A stretch of 41,862 bases of DNA from Amphritea atlantica (GTDB taxonomy: Bacteria; Pseudomonadota; Gammaproteobacteria; Pseudomonadales; Balneatricaceae): assembly GCF_900111095.1 (NCBI RefSeq), contig NZ_FOGB01000004.1, forward strand, positions 1 through 41,862, read 5' to 3'. The position numbers were made by a program, and so were the translations under genes. The notes beneath the pieces are model-generated. The model saw only the letters and a program-made list of their open reading frames with translations. It ran no database searches and was not told the DNA's origin. Shown one piece after another: positions 7,807-17,804 of this stretch; position 1 is the stretch's first letter, and every line of letters begins with the position of its first letter.

Positions 7807-9288
7807 ATGTCTACCATGTCACGCGACGAGACCGAAGCGCTTATTCAGGAAGTGCTGGATGTCTATCCTGCTAAAGCTAAGAAAGATCGTGAAAAGCATC
7901 TTGCTGTTAACGATCAGGAAGTTGAGCAGTCTAAAAAATGTATTACCTCTAACAAGAAGTCCCTGCCAGGTGTGATGACCGTTCGTGGTTGTGCCTATGC
8001 AGGTTCTAAAGGTGTGGTCTGGGGTCCTATCAAGGATATGATCCACATCTCTCACGGACCTGTTGGTTGTGGTCAGTACTCCCGTAACGGTCGCCGTAAC
8101 TACTATATCGGTACCACCGGCATTAACGCCTTCGTTACCATGAACTTTACCTCAGATTTCCAGGAAAAAGACATCGTATTCGGTGGCGACAAGAAGCTGG
8201 GTAAGCTGCTGGAAGAGGTGGAAACCCTGTTCCCGCTGAACAAAGGTGTATCTATTCAGTCTGAGTGTCCTATCGGTCTGATCGGTGATGACATCGAAGC
8301 GGTTGCAAAGAAAGCAACAGCGAATACCGGTAAAACCGTTGTACCAGTCCGTTGTGAAGGTTTCCGCGGTGTATCTCAGTCTCTGGGCCACCACATTGCG
8401 AACGATGCAGTTCGTGACTGGGCACTGGATAAGCGGGACGACGACGATAGCTTTGAAACCACAAAATATGATGTCGCTATTATCGGTGACTATAACATCG
8501 GTGGTGATGCCTGGTCTTCCCGTATTCTGCTGGAAGAGATGGGTCTGCGCGTGGTTGCTCAATGGTCTGGTGACGGCACCATCGCTGAGATGGAGCTGAC
8601 CCCTAAGGTTAAACTGAACCTTGTTCACTGCTACCGCTCGATGAACTACATCTCTCGTCATATGGAAGAGAAGTACGGCATCCCCTGGATGGAGTACAAC
8701 TTCTTCGGTCCGACTAAGACTGATGAATCCCTGCGTAAGATCGCTGCGTTCTTTGATGAAACGATTCAGCAGAAAGCTGAAGAGGTTATCGCGAAGTACA
8801 AGCTGGAATACCAGAGCGTCATTGAAAAGTACCGTCCTCGTCTGGAAGGTAAGCGCGTCATGCTTTACATCGGTGGTCTGCGTCCACGTCACGTTATCGG
8901 GGCGTACGAAGATCTGGGTATGGAAGTGGTAGGTACCGGTTATGAGTTTGCTCATAACGATGACTACGACCGCACCATCAAAGAGATGGGCAACGCGACC
9001 CTGCTTTACGATGACGTAACCGGTTACGAATTCGAAGAGTTTGTTAAGAAAGTTAAGCCAGACCTGATCGGTTCAGGTATCAAAGAGAAGTATATCTTCC
9101 AGAAGATGGGTGTTCCTTTCCGTCAGATGCACAGCTGGGATTATTCCGGTCCTTACCACGGTTATGATGGCTTCGCTATCTTTGCCCGCGATATGGACAT
9201 GACTCTGAATAACCCATGTTGGAAGAAGCTTCAGGCGCCCTGGCAGGTAGAAGACTCTGCTGAAGAAGCAGTGGCTGCAAGCGCTTAA
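7807..9288 (+). CDS. nifD: Nitrogenase MoFe protein alpha chain
   Basis: 493 residues. With NifK forms the alpha2beta2 MoFe protein that reduces N2 at FeMo-co. P-cluster ligands Cys62 (VRGCAYAG), Cys88 (GPVGCGQY) and Cys154 ([11 protein letters not shown]); FeMo-co ligands Cys275 (LVHCYRSMN) and His442 (QMHSWDY). His195 and Gln191 (QSLGHH), which line the active site, are present. Numbering is identical to Azotobacter NifD. ATG 7807 follows AAGGAG. Lies 86 bases after nifH and 126 before nifK. Confidence 0.98.
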   Translation: MSTMSRDETEALIQEVLDVYPAKAKKDREKHLAVNDQEVEQSKKCITSNKKSLPGVMTVRGCAYAGSKGVVWGPIKDMIHISHGPVGCGQYSRNGRRNYYIGTTGINAFVTMNFTSDFQEKDIVFGGDKKLGKLLEEVETLFPLNKGVSIQSECPIGLIGDDIEAVAKKATANTGKTVVPVRCEGFRGVSQSLGHHIANDAVRDWALDKRDDDDSFETTKYDVAIIGDYNIGGDAWSSRILLEEMGLRVVAQWSGDGTIAEMELTPKVKLNLVHCYRSMNYISRHMEEKYGIPWMEYNFFGPTKTDESLRKIAAFFDETIQQKAEEVIAKYKLEYQSVIEKYRPRLEGKRVMLYIGGLRPRHVIGAYEDLGMEVVGTGYEFAHNDDYDRTIKEMGNATLLYDDVTGYEFEEFVKKVKPDLIGSGIKEKYIFQKMGVPFRQMHSWDYSGPYHGYDGFAIFARDMDMTLNNPCWKKLQAPWQVEDSAEEAVAASA

Positions 9289-9414
9289 GTTGATATCAGA
9301 GGTTCGCGGTGGCGACAGTATATAACGATCCATTCTTATACCCAGCGCCGTGAGCCATCTACCCCATTTTAACCCGTATGTTCACAGATTAGTGGCGCGG
9401 GAGGAGAGATTCAA

Positions 9415-10986
9415 ATGAGTCAATCAGTTGATAATATCAAACCAAGTTATCCGCTGTTCCTGGAAGATGATTACCAGGACATGCTGGCGAAGAAGCGTGA
9501 TAACTTCGAGGAAAAACATCCTCAGGACAAGATCGATGAAGTGTTTCAGTGGACCACCACTGAAGAGTATCAGGAGCTTAACTTCCAGCGTGAAGCGCTG
9601 ACCGTTAACCCTGCTAAAGCGTGTCAGCCACTGGGTGCTGTTCTCTGTGCACTGGGTTTTGAAAAAACCCTGCCCTATGTTCACGGTTCTCAGGGGTGTG
9701 TTGCTTACTTCCGCAGCTATTTTAACCGCCACTTCAAAGAGCCAGTCTCCTGTGTATCTGACTCAATGACTGAGGATGCCGCTGTATTTGGTGGTCAGAA
9801 AAACATGTATGACGGTCTGGAAAATGCTCAGGCATTGTACAAGCCGGATATGATTGCGGTTTCGACTACCTGTATGGCTGAGGTTATCGGTGATGACCTT
9901 AACGCCTTTATCGGTAACGCCCGTAAAGAGGGTCATGTTGCAGAAGACTATCCTGTCCCATTCGCTCATACGCCAAGTTTTGTGGGTAGCCACACCACTG
10001 GCTGGGACAACATGTTTGAAGGGATTGCACGTTACTTCACCCTGAACTACATGGAAGACAAGGTTGTCGGCAGCAACGGTAAGATCAACCTGGTACCGGG
10101 TTTTGAAACCTATCTGGGTAACTTCCGTGTAATGAAGCGCATGATGGCTGATATGGATGTTGATTGCACTCTGCTGTCTGATCCTACTGAGGTGCTGGAT
10201 ACCCCTGCAGACGGTGAATTCCGTATGTATTCCGGTGGCACCACTCAGGATGAGATCAAGGATGCTCCTAATGCTGTTAACACTATTCTGTTGCAGCCAT
10301 GGCAACTGACCAAGACCAAGAAGCTGGCAACCCTGACCTGGAAGCATGAGGTTCCTAAACTGAATATTCCAATGGGTCTGGACTGGACGGATGAGTTCCT
10401 GATGGCTGTTTCCAAGGCCACCGGTAAGCCCATCAGCAAGGCGCTTGAAACTGAGCGTGGTCGTCTGGTTGATGCGATGACCGATTCTCACACCTGGCTG
10501 CACGGCAAGAAATTTGCCCTGTATGGTGATGCAGACTTCGTCATGGGCCTGACCAAGTTCCTGCTGGAACTGGGGGCTGAGCCTACTCACATCCTGTGTA
10601 ACCATGCGAACAAACGCTGGAAAAAAGCGATGGAAGCTATCCTTGCTGAATCTCCATTCGGCGCGGATTGTGAAGTGCATATTGGTAAGGATTTGTGGCA
10701 CATGCGTTCCCTGTGCTTTACCAAGAAGCCTGACTTCCTGATCGGTAACTCTTACGGCAAGGATATCTCCCGGGATACTCTCTATAAGGGCAAAGAGTTC
10801 GAGGTGCCACTGATCCGTCTAGGCTTCCCGATCTTCGACCGTCATCACCTGCATCGTCAGACTACCCTGGGTTACGAAGGTGCCATGCAGATGTTAACCA
10901 CTATCGTTAACGCTGTTCTGGACCGTCTCGACGACGAAACCCGTGGTATGCAGACCACAGACTTCAACTACGACCTGGTGCGTTAA
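9415..10986 (+). CDS. nifK: Nitrogenase MoFe protein beta chain
   Basis: 523 residues, the long gammaproteobacterial form. Holds the beta half of the P-cluster: Cys70 (NPAKACQPLGA), Cys95 (GSQGCVAY), Cys153 (STTCMAEVIGDD), and Ser188 (TPSFVGSH), the redox-linked P-cluster residue. ATG 9415 follows GGAGGAGAG. Codon use matches nifH and nifD. Followed by a 217-base gap with three inverted repeats before nifT. Confidence 0.98.
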   Translation: MSQSVDNIKPSYPLFLEDDYQDMLAKKRDNFEEKHPQDKIDEVFQWTTTEEYQELNFQREALTVNPAKACQPLGAVLCALGFEKTLPYVHGSQGCVAYFRSYFNRHFKEPVSCVSDSMTEDAAVFGGQKNMYDGLENAQALYKPDMIAVSTTCMAEVIGDDLNAFIGNARKEGHVAEDYPVPFAHTPSFVGSHTTGWDNMFEGIARYFTLNYMEDKVVGSNGKINLVPGFETYLGNFRVMKRMMADMDVDCTLLSDPTEVLDTPADGEFRMYSGGTTQDEIKDAPNAVNTILLQPWQLTKTKKLATLTWKHEVPKLNIPMGLDWTDEFLMAVSKATGKPISKALETERGRLVDAMTDSHTWLHGKKFALYGDADFVMGLTKFLLELGAEPTHILCNHANKRWKKAMEAILAESPFGADCEVHIGKDLWHMRSLCFTKKPDFLIGNSYGKDISRDTLYKGKEFEVPLIRLGFPIFDRHHLHRQTTLGYEGAMQMLTTIVNAVLDRLDDETRGMQTTDFNYDLVR

Positions 10987-11015
10987 GCGCCGGTCCGGTT
11001 GAAAGTCGATGGCCT

Positions 11016-11171
11016 GTACGAGCCTGATATCGACACGACTCGTACCTGCCGGGATTGACGTGACCCGGATTGCTCTGCGCAGTCCGGGTTATCCGGTCGG
11101 TATTTCCCCTGAGTACGTGACGATCTCATATTCAATCAGTCCATCCTCACCGGGGCAGGAGGCTGCCCCGG
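11016..11171 (+). other. Three hairpins between nifK and nifT
   Basis: Inverted repeats: GTACGAG (11016-11022)/CTCGTAC (11039-11045); ACCCGGA (11063-11069)/TCCGGGT (11083-11089); and the strong CCGGGGCAG (11150-11158)/CTGCCCCGG (11163-11171) with a 4-base loop. None has a T-run. They probably protect the nifHDK message or reduce readthrough into nifT, since no separate -24/-12 promoter is seen before nifT. Confidence 0.6.
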
Positions 11172-11203
11172 AATGTCTGAACTTCTGATATTGGAGAGTA
11201 ACG

Positions 11204-11416
11204 ATGCCTAGTGTGATGATAAGGAAGGATAACGAGGGAAAAATGACCCTCTATGTTGCTAAAAAAGATCAGGAAGATGAGATCTCATCAATCGAATTTG
11301 AATCTGCTGATAAGTGGGGCGGGTTAATTGAGATGACCGATGGCACGAAATATTTTATCGAACCCCTCGATGCCATGCCAAAACTCCCGATCACCCTGCG
11401 TGCCCGCAGAGGCTGA
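11204..11416 (+). CDS. nifT: NifT/FixU protein
   Basis: 70 residues, the normal size. Small conserved protein of unknown biochemical role, usually directly after nifK. The MPSVMIR start, the KWGG motif and the WGG..ELADG-like middle (here GGLIEMTDGTKYFIEPL) are typical. ATG 11204 has TTGGAGAG upstream. Twelve bases separate it from nifY. Confidence 0.9.
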   Translation: MPSVMIRKDNEGKMTLYVAKKDQEDEISSIEFESADKWGGLIEMTDGTKYFIEPLDAMPKLPITLRARRG

Positions 11417-11428
11417 GGAGGTGTTGCT

Positions 11429-12136
11429 ATGTCTGCTCAAATATCCAATGAAGTTGCTCTGCGAATAGGTCTGGCTGCCCGGGCGTTACCGGACACCGAT
11501 GCCCGACGCCTGATGACCGTGCTGGTTGATGCTGTCGGCTTGCCGATCACAGAAACTAAACTGGCGAGGCTGAAAGTCAATAAACTGCGAACGGCATCCT
11601 CAGGTGAACTGGAAGATATTGAAGTCAGCTTTATGAAAAAGGCTGTCAATCTGCTGAAAGGGATTGGCGTAACGGTTGATGCAGAACCGCTACCCGAAAC
11701 AACTCCTTATAGCGAAGGTGATATGCCCGGTTCAATACGGGTTGCCTGCGCGTCTAATAATGCCACCGCGATGGATGGCCATTTTGGTTCCTGTTCCCGC
11801 TATCTTATCTATCAGGTTTCTGGCCAGGAATACCGGCTGATCGAGATTCGTGAAGCGAATATACCTAAAGATGCTGAAGATAAAAACGTTGTTCGCGCCG
11901 GGCTGATCAGTGATTGTCAGTTGCTGTATACGGTATCGGTGGGGGGGCCTGCTGCGGCCAAAGTGATTCGCACCGGAGTGCTTCCCATCAAAATGCCGGA
12001 TGGCGGCGACAGTGTTGAGATGATGCAGAATCTGGTATCCGTTATTGCCGGCACCCCGCCTCCCTGGCTGGCTAAAGTGATGGGTGTCGCGCCCGAAGAG
12101 CGGGTTCGCTTCGCTCAGGGTGAGGAGGTCGAGTAA
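11429..12136 (+). CDS. nifY: NifY, FeMo-cofactor/apo-MoFe binding protein
   Basis: 235 residues. N-terminal ~100 residues form a helical domain of the NifY/NafY type (VALRIGLAARALPDTD). The C-terminal half is the NifX/NafY cofactor-binding fold with MDGHFGSCSRY, where the His in HFG lies at the expected FeMo-co or NifB-co site. Proteins of this family bind apo-NifDK and the cofactor during maturation. ATG 11429 follows GAGGAGG. The stop overlaps the next ATG by one base (TAATG), so translational coupling is likely. One of four NifX-fold proteins in the window. Confidence 0.9.
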   Translation: MSAQISNEVALRIGLAARALPDTDARRLMTVLVDAVGLPITETKLARLKVNKLRTASSGELEDIEVSFMKKAVNLLKGIGVTVDAEPLPETTPYSEGDMPGSIRVACASNNATAMDGHFGSCSRYLIYQVSGQEYRLIEIREANIPKDAEDKNVVRAGLISDCQLLYTVSVGGPAAAKVIRTGVLPIKMPDGGDSVEMMQNLVSVIAGTPPPWLAKVMGVAPEERVRFAQGEEVE

Positions 12137-12408
12137 TGATCAGTCAGCAGCAGTTAGATCAAATCCATGATTTTGTCATGTCATCTGATATAGGCGAAGA
12201 ACTGATATCTGCGCTGAAACAACAGCATCCTGATCTCCATTTCAGCTGGTGCTTTGATGATGATATCGGTGCGACCGCAAAGCCTTACCGCGAGAGTAAC
12301 GGATTCAATCTCTATCTGGTGAACTCTGAAAACCATTGTTCCTGCCTGAGCAATGATCCGGACAGTTCCAGCGGAGTGGTGATCGCCGAGGTGATTGATG
12401 ATGAATGA
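12136..12408 (+). CDS. Small nif-associated protein (DUF6129-like)
   Basis: 90 residues, acidic, soluble. FSWCFDDDIGAT and NHCSCLSN carry cysteines, but not in a standard metal motif. The same position between nifY and the lrv-type protein is held by a DUF6129 protein in Azotobacter/Pseudomonas-type clusters; assignment is by that context and remembered sequence. Function unknown. It overlaps nifY by one base and the next gene by 8 bases. Confidence 0.65.
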   Translation: MISQQQLDQIHDFVMSSDIGEELISALKQQHPDLHFSWCFDDDIGATAKPYRESNGFNLYLVNSENHCSCLSNDPDSSSGVVIAEVIDDE

Positions 12409-13147
12409 AAGCGGAGATCAGACACCCCTTGCGGATTGTCGTAGTTGCCGCTTTAAAGCCAGTTTATTGCTGAGTGGCCGCTGTATTCCGGGGGATATCT
12501 GTGTGGTGGCGCACAGTGGCCGTCAGATCGACCGTTTTCTGCGGGTCAATCCGGAACTGGCCGTGACCTTTTTGCAGGATAGTTTCTGGGAACGCAGAGC
12601 GATCGCGGTGCGCTATTCGCCGTTGCCCTATCTGGAGAAGATGATCAGTGATCCCGATGAAGCGGTGCGACGGGCGGTGGCGTATCGACTGCCCCGGGAT
12701 CAGCTTTATCGTCTGATCGATGATGAAGATCGTGAAGTGCGTATCACCGTGGCGGACCGTATCCGGCCGGAGCAGCTGGAACAGATGGCCGATGACAAAG
12801 ATTATCTGGTGCGTGCCTACGTTGCCCAGCGGATGCCCGTGGGACGTTTATTCAGGATGATCCGCGACCCGGACCGACAGGTCAGAAAGATTGTTGCCAG
12901 ACGGCTGCCTCCGGTTAGCCTGGGGCTGATGGTCAGGGATCCCGAAGCGGAAGTCAGGCGCATTGTGGCTGAACGGCTGGCGCCTGATGAGATGGAGCTG
13001 ATGCTGGAAGATTCTGACTGGACGGTAAGGCTGACCGCTGCGATGCGTGCTCCGGTTGAGATGCTGGAAGGGTTGACCGATGACCCGGATCCCGAGGTCA
13101 GCAGCCTGGTGAAAGAGCGTTTGGCGGCTGCACAACAGAGCGACTGA
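12401..13147 (+). CDS. 4Fe-4S leucine-rich-repeat-variant (LRV) protein
   Basis: About 248 residues. An N-terminal cysteine set (Cys13, Cys16, Cys28, Cys34; DCRSCRF...GRCIPGDIC) is the LRV iron-sulfur domain. It is followed by about eight 24-residue LRV repeats of the form 'D.D..VR..VA.RLP...L..M..D', giving a curved helical stack for protein binding. Known next to nifY in Azotobacter, role unclear. ATG 12401 is chosen because GAGGTG (12388-12393) lies 7 bases upstream; ATG 12398 and TTG 12395 are alternatives. Last gene of the nifHDK block. Confidence 0.85.
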   Translation: MNESGDQTPLADCRSCRFKASLLLSGRCIPGDICVVAHSGRQIDRFLRVNPELAVTFLQDSFWERRAIAVRYSPLPYLEKMISDPDEAVRRAVAYRLPRDQLYRLIDDEDREVRITVADRIRPEQLEQMADDKDYLVRAYVAQRMPVGRLFRMIRDPDRQVRKIVARRLPPVSLGLMVRDPEAEVRRIVAERLAPDEMELMLEDSDWTVRLTAAMRAPVEMLEGLTDDPDPEVSSLVKERLAAAQQSD

Positions 13148-13204
13148 GCGGATATTTGCCGGGTGACGGATGGCAAAACGTCGGAAGTCCGATTGTGGGT
13201 GTTT

Positions 13205-13220
13205 TGTCGTGTTTATAACA
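13205..13220 (+). promoter_or_regulatory. NifA upstream activator sequence of nifE
   Basis: TGT-N10-ACA (TGTCGTGTTTATAACA), ending 40 bp before the -24 GG of the nifE promoter. Closer than at nifH. Confidence 0.75.
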
Positions 13221-13259
13221 ATCGATTTTTACGGTCTTTTAAAATCAATAAGTTATCTG

Positions 13260-13275
13260 TGGTACGTCTGTTGCA
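13260..13275 (+). promoter_or_regulatory. nifEp: Sigma-54 promoter of nifEN
   Basis: TGGTACGTCTGTTGCA, a near-perfect -24/-12 element with N10 between GG (13261-13262) and GC (13273-13274), 76 bases before the nifE ATG. Confidence 0.85.
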
Positions 13276-13350
13276 GTCTCTTGTGTAAAAGCGTGTAAAA
13301 GCTGGATTGAAAATATCCAGCTGTGTGCCTGTACAGACCCGGAGGTTTAT

Positions 13351-14763
13351 ATGAAAGCAAAAGATATCGCCGAACTACTTGATGAGCCGGCCTGTGAGCA
13401 CAACAAAAAAGAGAAGTCGGGTTGTGCCAAACCTAAGCCTGGCGCCTCAGCCGGCGGTTGTGCTTTTGATGGTGCCCAGATCGCTTTGCTGCCAATCGCC
13501 GATGTTGCACATATCGTGCATGGGCCGATCGCCTGTGCTGGCAGTTCCTGGGATAACCGCGGCACCCGCTCCAGTGGTCCACAACTGTATCGCATCGGCA
13601 TGACGACGGATCTGACCGAACAGGATGTGATTATGGGACGGGGCGAGAAGCGCCTGTTCCATTCGATTAAACAGGCGGTTGAACAGCACCATCCCGCGGC
13701 GGTGTTTGTCTATAACACCTGTGTGCCTGCGCTGGTGGGGGATGATGTTGATGCGGTCTGTAAAGCAGCCAGCGAACAGTGGGGCACGCCGGTGGTTCCC
13801 ATCGATGGCGCAGGTTTCTACGGCACTAAGAATCTTGGCAACCGTATCGCCGGCGAGGCGATGGTAAAACATGTGATCGGCACCCGCGAGCCTGAAGCAG
13901 CTCCCGAACCTCCCATTCCCGGCATCAAAATCCACAGCGTCAATCTGGTCGGTGAATACAATATTGCCGGTGAGTTCTGGCATGTCCTGCCGCTGCTGGA
14001 TGAACTGGGAATCCGGGTGCTCTGTACTCTGTCCGGGGATGCCCGCTTCCATGAAGTGCAGTCTATGCACCGGGCGGAAGTCAATATGATGGTGTGCTCC
14101 AAGGCGATGGTGAATGTCGCCCGTAAACTTCAGGACAAGTACGGTACCCCCTGGTTTGAAGGAAGCTTTTACGGTATTTCCGACACCTCACAGGCACTGC
14201 GGGATTTTGCCCGTCTGATCAATGATGCGGATCTGACCGAACGCACCGAAGCGCTGATTGCGCGGGAAGAAGCGAAAGTCAGAGCTGCGCTGGAACCCTG
14301 GCGCGAACGGCTACAGGGCAAACGGGTGTTGCTCTATACCGGTGGGGTGAAATCCTGGTCTGTGGTCTCCGCCCTGCAGGATCTGGGTATGGTCGTGGTG
14401 GCCACCGGTACGAAGAAATCGACTGAAGAGGATAAGGCCCGGATTCGTGAGCTGATGGGTGAAGACACGAAGATGATCGACGAAGGTGGTGCGAAGGAGC
14501 TGATCAGTATTGTCCATGAATACAAGGCTGACATTCTGATCGCCGGTGGTCGCAACCTCTATACCGCCCTGAAAGCACGGATTCCATTTCTCGATATTAA
14601 TCAGGAGCGGGAGTTTGGCTACGCTGGATATGACGGCATGCTGGAGCTGGTTAAGCAACTGGCGATCACCATTGAAAGCCCGATCTGGTCGGCGGTGAGA
14701 GATCCGGCCCCCTGGGAAGAGATGCCCAGTGAGGCGGAGCTGTTAATCGCAGAGGGGGTATAA
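13351..14763 (+). CDS. nifE: FeMo-cofactor scaffold NifE
   Basis: 470 residues; homologous to NifD. NifEN is the scaffold on which NifB-co becomes FeMo-co. Cys37 (GGCAFDGAQ), Cys62 ([14 protein letters not shown]) and Cys124 ([13 protein letters not shown]) match the P-cluster-like [4Fe-4S] ligands; Cys249 matches the cofactor-site cysteine. An N-terminal extension carries Cys15 and Cys25. ATG 13351 follows GGAGG. First gene of a long block with its own NifA/sigma-54 promoter; nifN starts 3 bases after its stop. Confidence 0.95.
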   Translation: MKAKDIAELLDEPACEHNKKEKSGCAKPKPGASAGGCAFDGAQIALLPIADVAHIVHGPIACAGSSWDNRGTRSSGPQLYRIGMTTDLTEQDVIMGRGEKRLFHSIKQAVEQHHPAAVFVYNTCVPALVGDDVDAVCKAASEQWGTPVVPIDGAGFYGTKNLGNRIAGEAMVKHVIGTREPEAAPEPPIPGIKIHSVNLVGEYNIAGEFWHVLPLLDELGIRVLCTLSGDARFHEVQSMHRAEVNMMVCSKAMVNVARKLQDKYGTPWFEGSFYGISDTSQALRDFARLINDADLTERTEALIAREEAKVRAALEPWRERLQGKRVLLYTGGVKSWSVVSALQDLGMVVVATGTKKSTEEDKARIRELMGEDTKMIDEGGAKELISIVHEYKADILIAGGRNLYTALKARIPFLDINQEREFGYAGYDGMLELVKQLAITIESPIWSAVRDPAPWEEMPSEAELLIAEGV

Positions 14764-14766
14764 GTG

Positions 14767-16149
14767 ATGGCGATTCTGGAAAAACGCAAAAAAGCGCTGT
14801 CGGTTAATCCACTGAAAGCCAGCCAGACCATGGGAGCCACCCTGGCGTTTCTCGGTTTTAACCGGGCGATGCCGTTGATGCATGGTAGTCAGGGGTGTAC
14901 CGCTTTTGCCAAGGTATTCTTTGTACGTCACTTTCGTGAACCTATCCCTTTGCAAACCACCGCCATGGATCAGGTCAGTTCGGTGATGGGGGCGGATGAA
15001 AATGTGGTTGAAGCGCTGCAAACCATCGCCGAAAAACAGTCTCCGGCGATTATTGGGGTGTGCTCCACCGGTCTGGCTGAAACCCAGGGTTGTGATATGA
15101 CGCTGGCGATTAATGAGTTCAGGTCACGCTATCCGCAATATGCAAAAGTAGCGGTGGTTAAGGTTAATACCCCAGACTTCAGCGGTTGTTTCGAGACCGG
15201 TTATGCCGCCGCGGTAACCGCCATTATTGATCAGTTGATTGAGCCCTCAGAAAGGGCTGGAACCCGTGCACGCCAGGTTAATGTGCTCTGCGGTAGTCAT
15301 CTGACACCCGGAGATCTTGAGTTTGTTATCGACAGTATCGAGAGCTTTGGCCTGCGGCCCCTGCTGATGCCTGATCTGTCGCGTTCTCTGGATGGGCATC
15401 TGCCCGAAGAGGAGTACAGCGCACTGACCACCGGGGGGCTGACAATAGATGAGTTGGCGCTTGTAGGAGAGAGTGGCGCCACGCTGGTAATCGGATCATC
15501 TCTGGCACAGGCAGGGAAAAAGCTTGAAGAGAAAACCGGGGTTAAGAGCCAGGTTTTCCCGCATCTGCATACCATTAAACAGGTTGATAACTGGTTTATG
15601 GCATTGTCAGAGCTATCGGGTATGCCGGTTCCTAACCGCTGGCGCCGTCAGCGTCGTCAGTTGCAGGACGCGATGCTGGATACCCACTTTATGCTGGGGC
15701 AGCTGCGGGTTGGGATTGCCACAGACCCTGATCTGTTGCTGGCCATGCATGATCTGATTGCATCGATGGGTGGCGACGTAGTTGCTGCCGTGACCCCGGA
15801 TAAAGGACCCGCGCTGGAGCAACTGACCCTTGAAACGGTTAAGAAAGGGGATCTGGAAGATCTGGAATATCAGGCACGGCAACATCACGCCGAGTTTTTG
15901 ATTGGCAATAGTCATCTGCATGAGTGTGCGGAACGACTGCATATGCCGCACCTCAGAATTGGCTTTCCTCAGTACGACTATCTGGGGGGCTTCAACCGCG
16001 TCTGGGTCGGTTATCGCGGGATTCAGCAGGCACTGTTTGATATCGCCAATATGCGGCTGAGTCAGCATGAGGAGATCCCCACCTACCATTCACCTTTGTC
16101 GCAAAAACGTGATGAAGACAATATTTTAAGACAACAACAGGGAGTCTGA
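14767..16149 (+). CDS. nifN: FeMo-cofactor scaffold NifN
   Basis: 460 residues; homologous to NifK. Pairs with NifE. Cys44 in [10 protein letters not shown] matches the conserved shared-cluster ligand, and the [12 protein letters not shown] segment is typical. ATG 14767 is preferred over GTG 14764 because GAGGGGG ends 8 bases upstream. The C-terminus ([17 protein letters not shown]) shows no NifB or NifX fusion. Immediately followed by nifX. Confidence 0.95.
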   Translation: MAILEKRKKALSVNPLKASQTMGATLAFLGFNRAMPLMHGSQGCTAFAKVFFVRHFREPIPLQTTAMDQVSSVMGADENVVEALQTIAEKQSPAIIGVCSTGLAETQGCDMTLAINEFRSRYPQYAKVAVVKVNTPDFSGCFETGYAAAVTAIIDQLIEPSERAGTRARQVNVLCGSHLTPGDLEFVIDSIESFGLRPLLMPDLSRSLDGHLPEEEYSALTTGGLTIDELALVGESGATLVIGSSLAQAGKKLEEKTGVKSQVFPHLHTIKQVDNWFMALSELSGMPVPNRWRRQRRQLQDAMLDTHFMLGQLRVGIATDPDLLLAMHDLIASMGGDVVAAVTPDKGPALEQLTLETVKKGDLEDLEYQARQHHAEFLIGNSHLHECAERLHMPHLRIGFPQYDYLGGFNRVWVGYRGIQQALFDIANMRLSQHEEIPTYHSPLSQKRDEDNILRQQQGV

Positions 16150-16150
16150 C

Positions 16151-16621
16151 ATGGTTCCTGTGTCACGCCATCTGCATGTTATCCGCGAGGGGGAAACGCC
16201 TTATATGATCCGTGTCGCGTTTGCGACAAACGATGGTGAAACGGTCAATGAGCATTTTGGTTCGGCGCGATCCTTTTCGATCTACGGTGTCACCACGGAC
16301 CGGTGTGATCTGCTATCGGTGGCTGAGTTTACCCTTGATTCCAGTGAGGAGGACCGGCTCCAGGCACGGATTGAGTTTCTCTCAGGCTGCGCAGCGGTTT
16401 ACAGCTATGCCTGTGGTGCGGCAGCGATTCGGCGGCTGATTGCCAAAGGCATACAACCGATCAGGGTATCAGAGGAAGCCAGTATTACCGATCTGTTAAA
16501 GGCGCTGCAACGTGAGATTGAACGCGGCCCGGGTAGCTGGCTGGCGAAAGCGATTGCCCGGCAGCAACTGCTCTTGAAGTCACCACCAGGCTATTCCGAA
16601 GCGGATAGCTGGGAGGAGTAA
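16151..16621 (+). CDS. nifX: NifX cofactor carrier
   Basis: 156 residues, close to Azotobacter NifX. Binds NifB-co or the VK-cluster in transit between NifB and NifEN. Single NifX/NafY-fold domain with the VNEHFGSARSF motif. ATG 16151 lies one base after the nifN stop, with AGGGAGT as ribosome site; an internal ATG at 16205 would remove 18 residues. The C-terminus ends in an acidic DSWEE. Confidence 0.92.
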   Translation: MVPVSRHLHVIREGETPYMIRVAFATNDGETVNEHFGSARSFSIYGVTTDRCDLLSVAEFTLDSSEEDRLQARIEFLSGCAAVYSYACGAAAIRRLIAKGIQPIRVSEEASITDLLKALQREIERGPGSWLAKAIARQQLLLKSPPGYSEADSWEE

Positions 16622-16651
16622 AGCTGAAAAAGAGCGTTAACCATTAGTCAG

Positions 16652-16671
16652 CAAGCTGCTCCGGCAGCTTG
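16652..16671 (+). other. Intercistronic hairpin after nifX
   Basis: CAAGCTGC (16652-16659) and GCAGCTTG (16664-16671), perfect 8-bp stem with a TCCG tetraloop, in the 80-base gap after nifX. A UUCG-like tetraloop suggests a stable mRNA-processing or stabilising element. Confidence 0.55.
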
Positions 16672-16701
16672 ATGCCAACCCTCAAATTTTTGGAGATTAT
16701 T

Positions 16702-17172
16702 ATGAATGAAGCGCTGTGTATTGAACCGGGAAATGAGCTGATGGACAGCCCTTTCGTCAAGCAGATGATCGTTCAGCTGCGGGCTGTTGACAGCTATGGC
16801 ACCTATGATGACTGGAGCAATGAAAAAGTGCTTGATCCTCTGATTCTGACAAAAGCCCGTCGTCGGGAGATCCCGGTGGTGGGTGACCCGGATGAGATCG
16901 TGGTGGCACGGGTTAAGGCGTATTACAACGCCCTCTCTGTGCGTATCGAGCAGGAGTGCGGCATGATGGCAGCCCCCATGATCAACCTCAGCCATGAAGG
17001 CTTTGGCCGGGCGCTGATCATGGTGGGTAAACTGATTGTGGCGGATAAGGTATTGCGTGATGTGCATCGTTTTGGTTTTGAGTCCCTGGAAAAACTCAAT
17101 GAGGAAGCCTGCAAAATAATTGATAAAGCACTGGCAACCATCGAAACCTTTAAAGATGCAGCGAAAGCATAA
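16702..17172 (+). CDS. NifX-associated protein (DUF269)
   Basis: 156 residues. Belongs to the NifX-associated DUF269 family found directly after nifX in most diazotrophs; biochemical role not established. Family features seen: FVKQMIVQLRAVDSYGTYD near the start, then LTKARRREIPVVGDPD and CGMMAAPMINLSHEGFGRA. ATG 16702 is preferred over an in-frame ATG at 16669 because TTGGAGA (16690-16696) lies 5 bases upstream. Followed closely by the DUF683 gene. Confidence 0.9.
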   Translation: MNEALCIEPGNELMDSPFVKQMIVQLRAVDSYGTYDDWSNEKVLDPLILTKARRREIPVVGDPDEIVVARVKAYYNALSVRIEQECGMMAAPMINLSHEGFGRALIMVGKLIVADKVLRDVHRFGFESLEKLNEEACKIIDKALATIETFKDAAKA

Positions 17173-17205
17173 TTCGTTAAAGAGATTGATTCAGGAGGGA
17201 GAGCA

Positions 17206-17409
17206 ATGACAGATGAAGCGCTGAAAGATCTGCAAAAAAATGCGCGCAAAGCCAAGCGAATCGCTACAGAGTGGGCATCACAGATGCATGACCTGGTTGA
17301 AGATCAGCTATGGACCGATTATGAGCGTTTACCCGAGTTGGCGGATAAAACCCTGGCTGCCTGTCAGGCCTGGAAAGAGGCGCAGGAAAAGCTGGAAGCT
17401 GCTCAGTAA
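17206..17409 (+). CDS. CCE_0567-type small metalloprotein (DUF683)
   Basis: 67 residues, two predicted helices forming a helical hairpin. The family always sits near nifX/DUF269 and its cyanobacterial member binds metal. Start MTDEALKDLQKNARKAK, then EWASQMHDLVEDQLW, are characteristic. The ATG follows AGGAGGG. Role inferred as a helper of cofactor synthesis. Confidence 0.85.
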   Translation: MTDEALKDLQKNARKAKRIATEWASQMHDLVEDQLWTDYERLPELADKTLAACQAWKEAQEKLEAAQ

Positions 17410-17439
17410 AAGATTAACCGTATTTAGAGGAGAGTAGGG

Positions 17440-17745
17440 ATGTCTGCAGATCTGATTAAGGGTCGCACCCGTGGCGGGAGCGAATGGACGCCAAACTTTA
17501 TCACTGGGGTAAATCAGGAAACCTGCATCGGCTGTGGTCGTTGCTATAAGGTCTGTCCCCGGGATGTATTTGAACTGGTTGAGCGCTCAGAAGCGCTGGC
17601 TGAAGACGATGATGACGATGATTGGGATGATGATGACGAGATGAAGGTGATGTCGGTGGCTGATGCTGACGATTGCATCGGTTGTATGTCATGTCTGCGG
17701 GTTTGTCCGAAGAAATGCCATAGTCATGAAGCGGTCGCTGCCTGA
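17440..17745 (+). CDS. fdxB: Nif-specific 2[4Fe-4S] ferredoxin III
   Basis: 101 residues. Two cluster motifs: Cys29, 32, 35, 39 (CIGCGRCYKVCP) and Cys79, 82, 85, 89 (CIGCMSCLRVCP), with an extra Cys93. Likely electron donor for nitrogenase or for NifB/NifEN chemistry. Between the motifs is a run of ten Asp around one Trp (residues 56-66), longer than usual in my recollection and very acidic. ATG 17440 follows GAGGAGAG. Lies in the nifE-nifX block. Confidence 0.9.
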   Translation: MSADLIKGRTRGGSEWTPNFITGVNQETCIGCGRCYKVCPRDVFELVERSEALAEDDDDDDWDDDDEMKVMSVADADDCIGCMSCLRVCPKKCHSHEAVAA

Positions 17746-17804
17746 TCGGATTGCAATCAACGTAGAAAAAGTCTGAGCAGTTGCCAGAAAACAGGAGTGG
17801 TGTC

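Noticed and set aside
13347-14658. Several long minus-strand open frames across nifE, nifN and nifD
   Set aside because: They mirror strongly coding plus-strand genes, have no ribosome sites and show no recognisable protein features.
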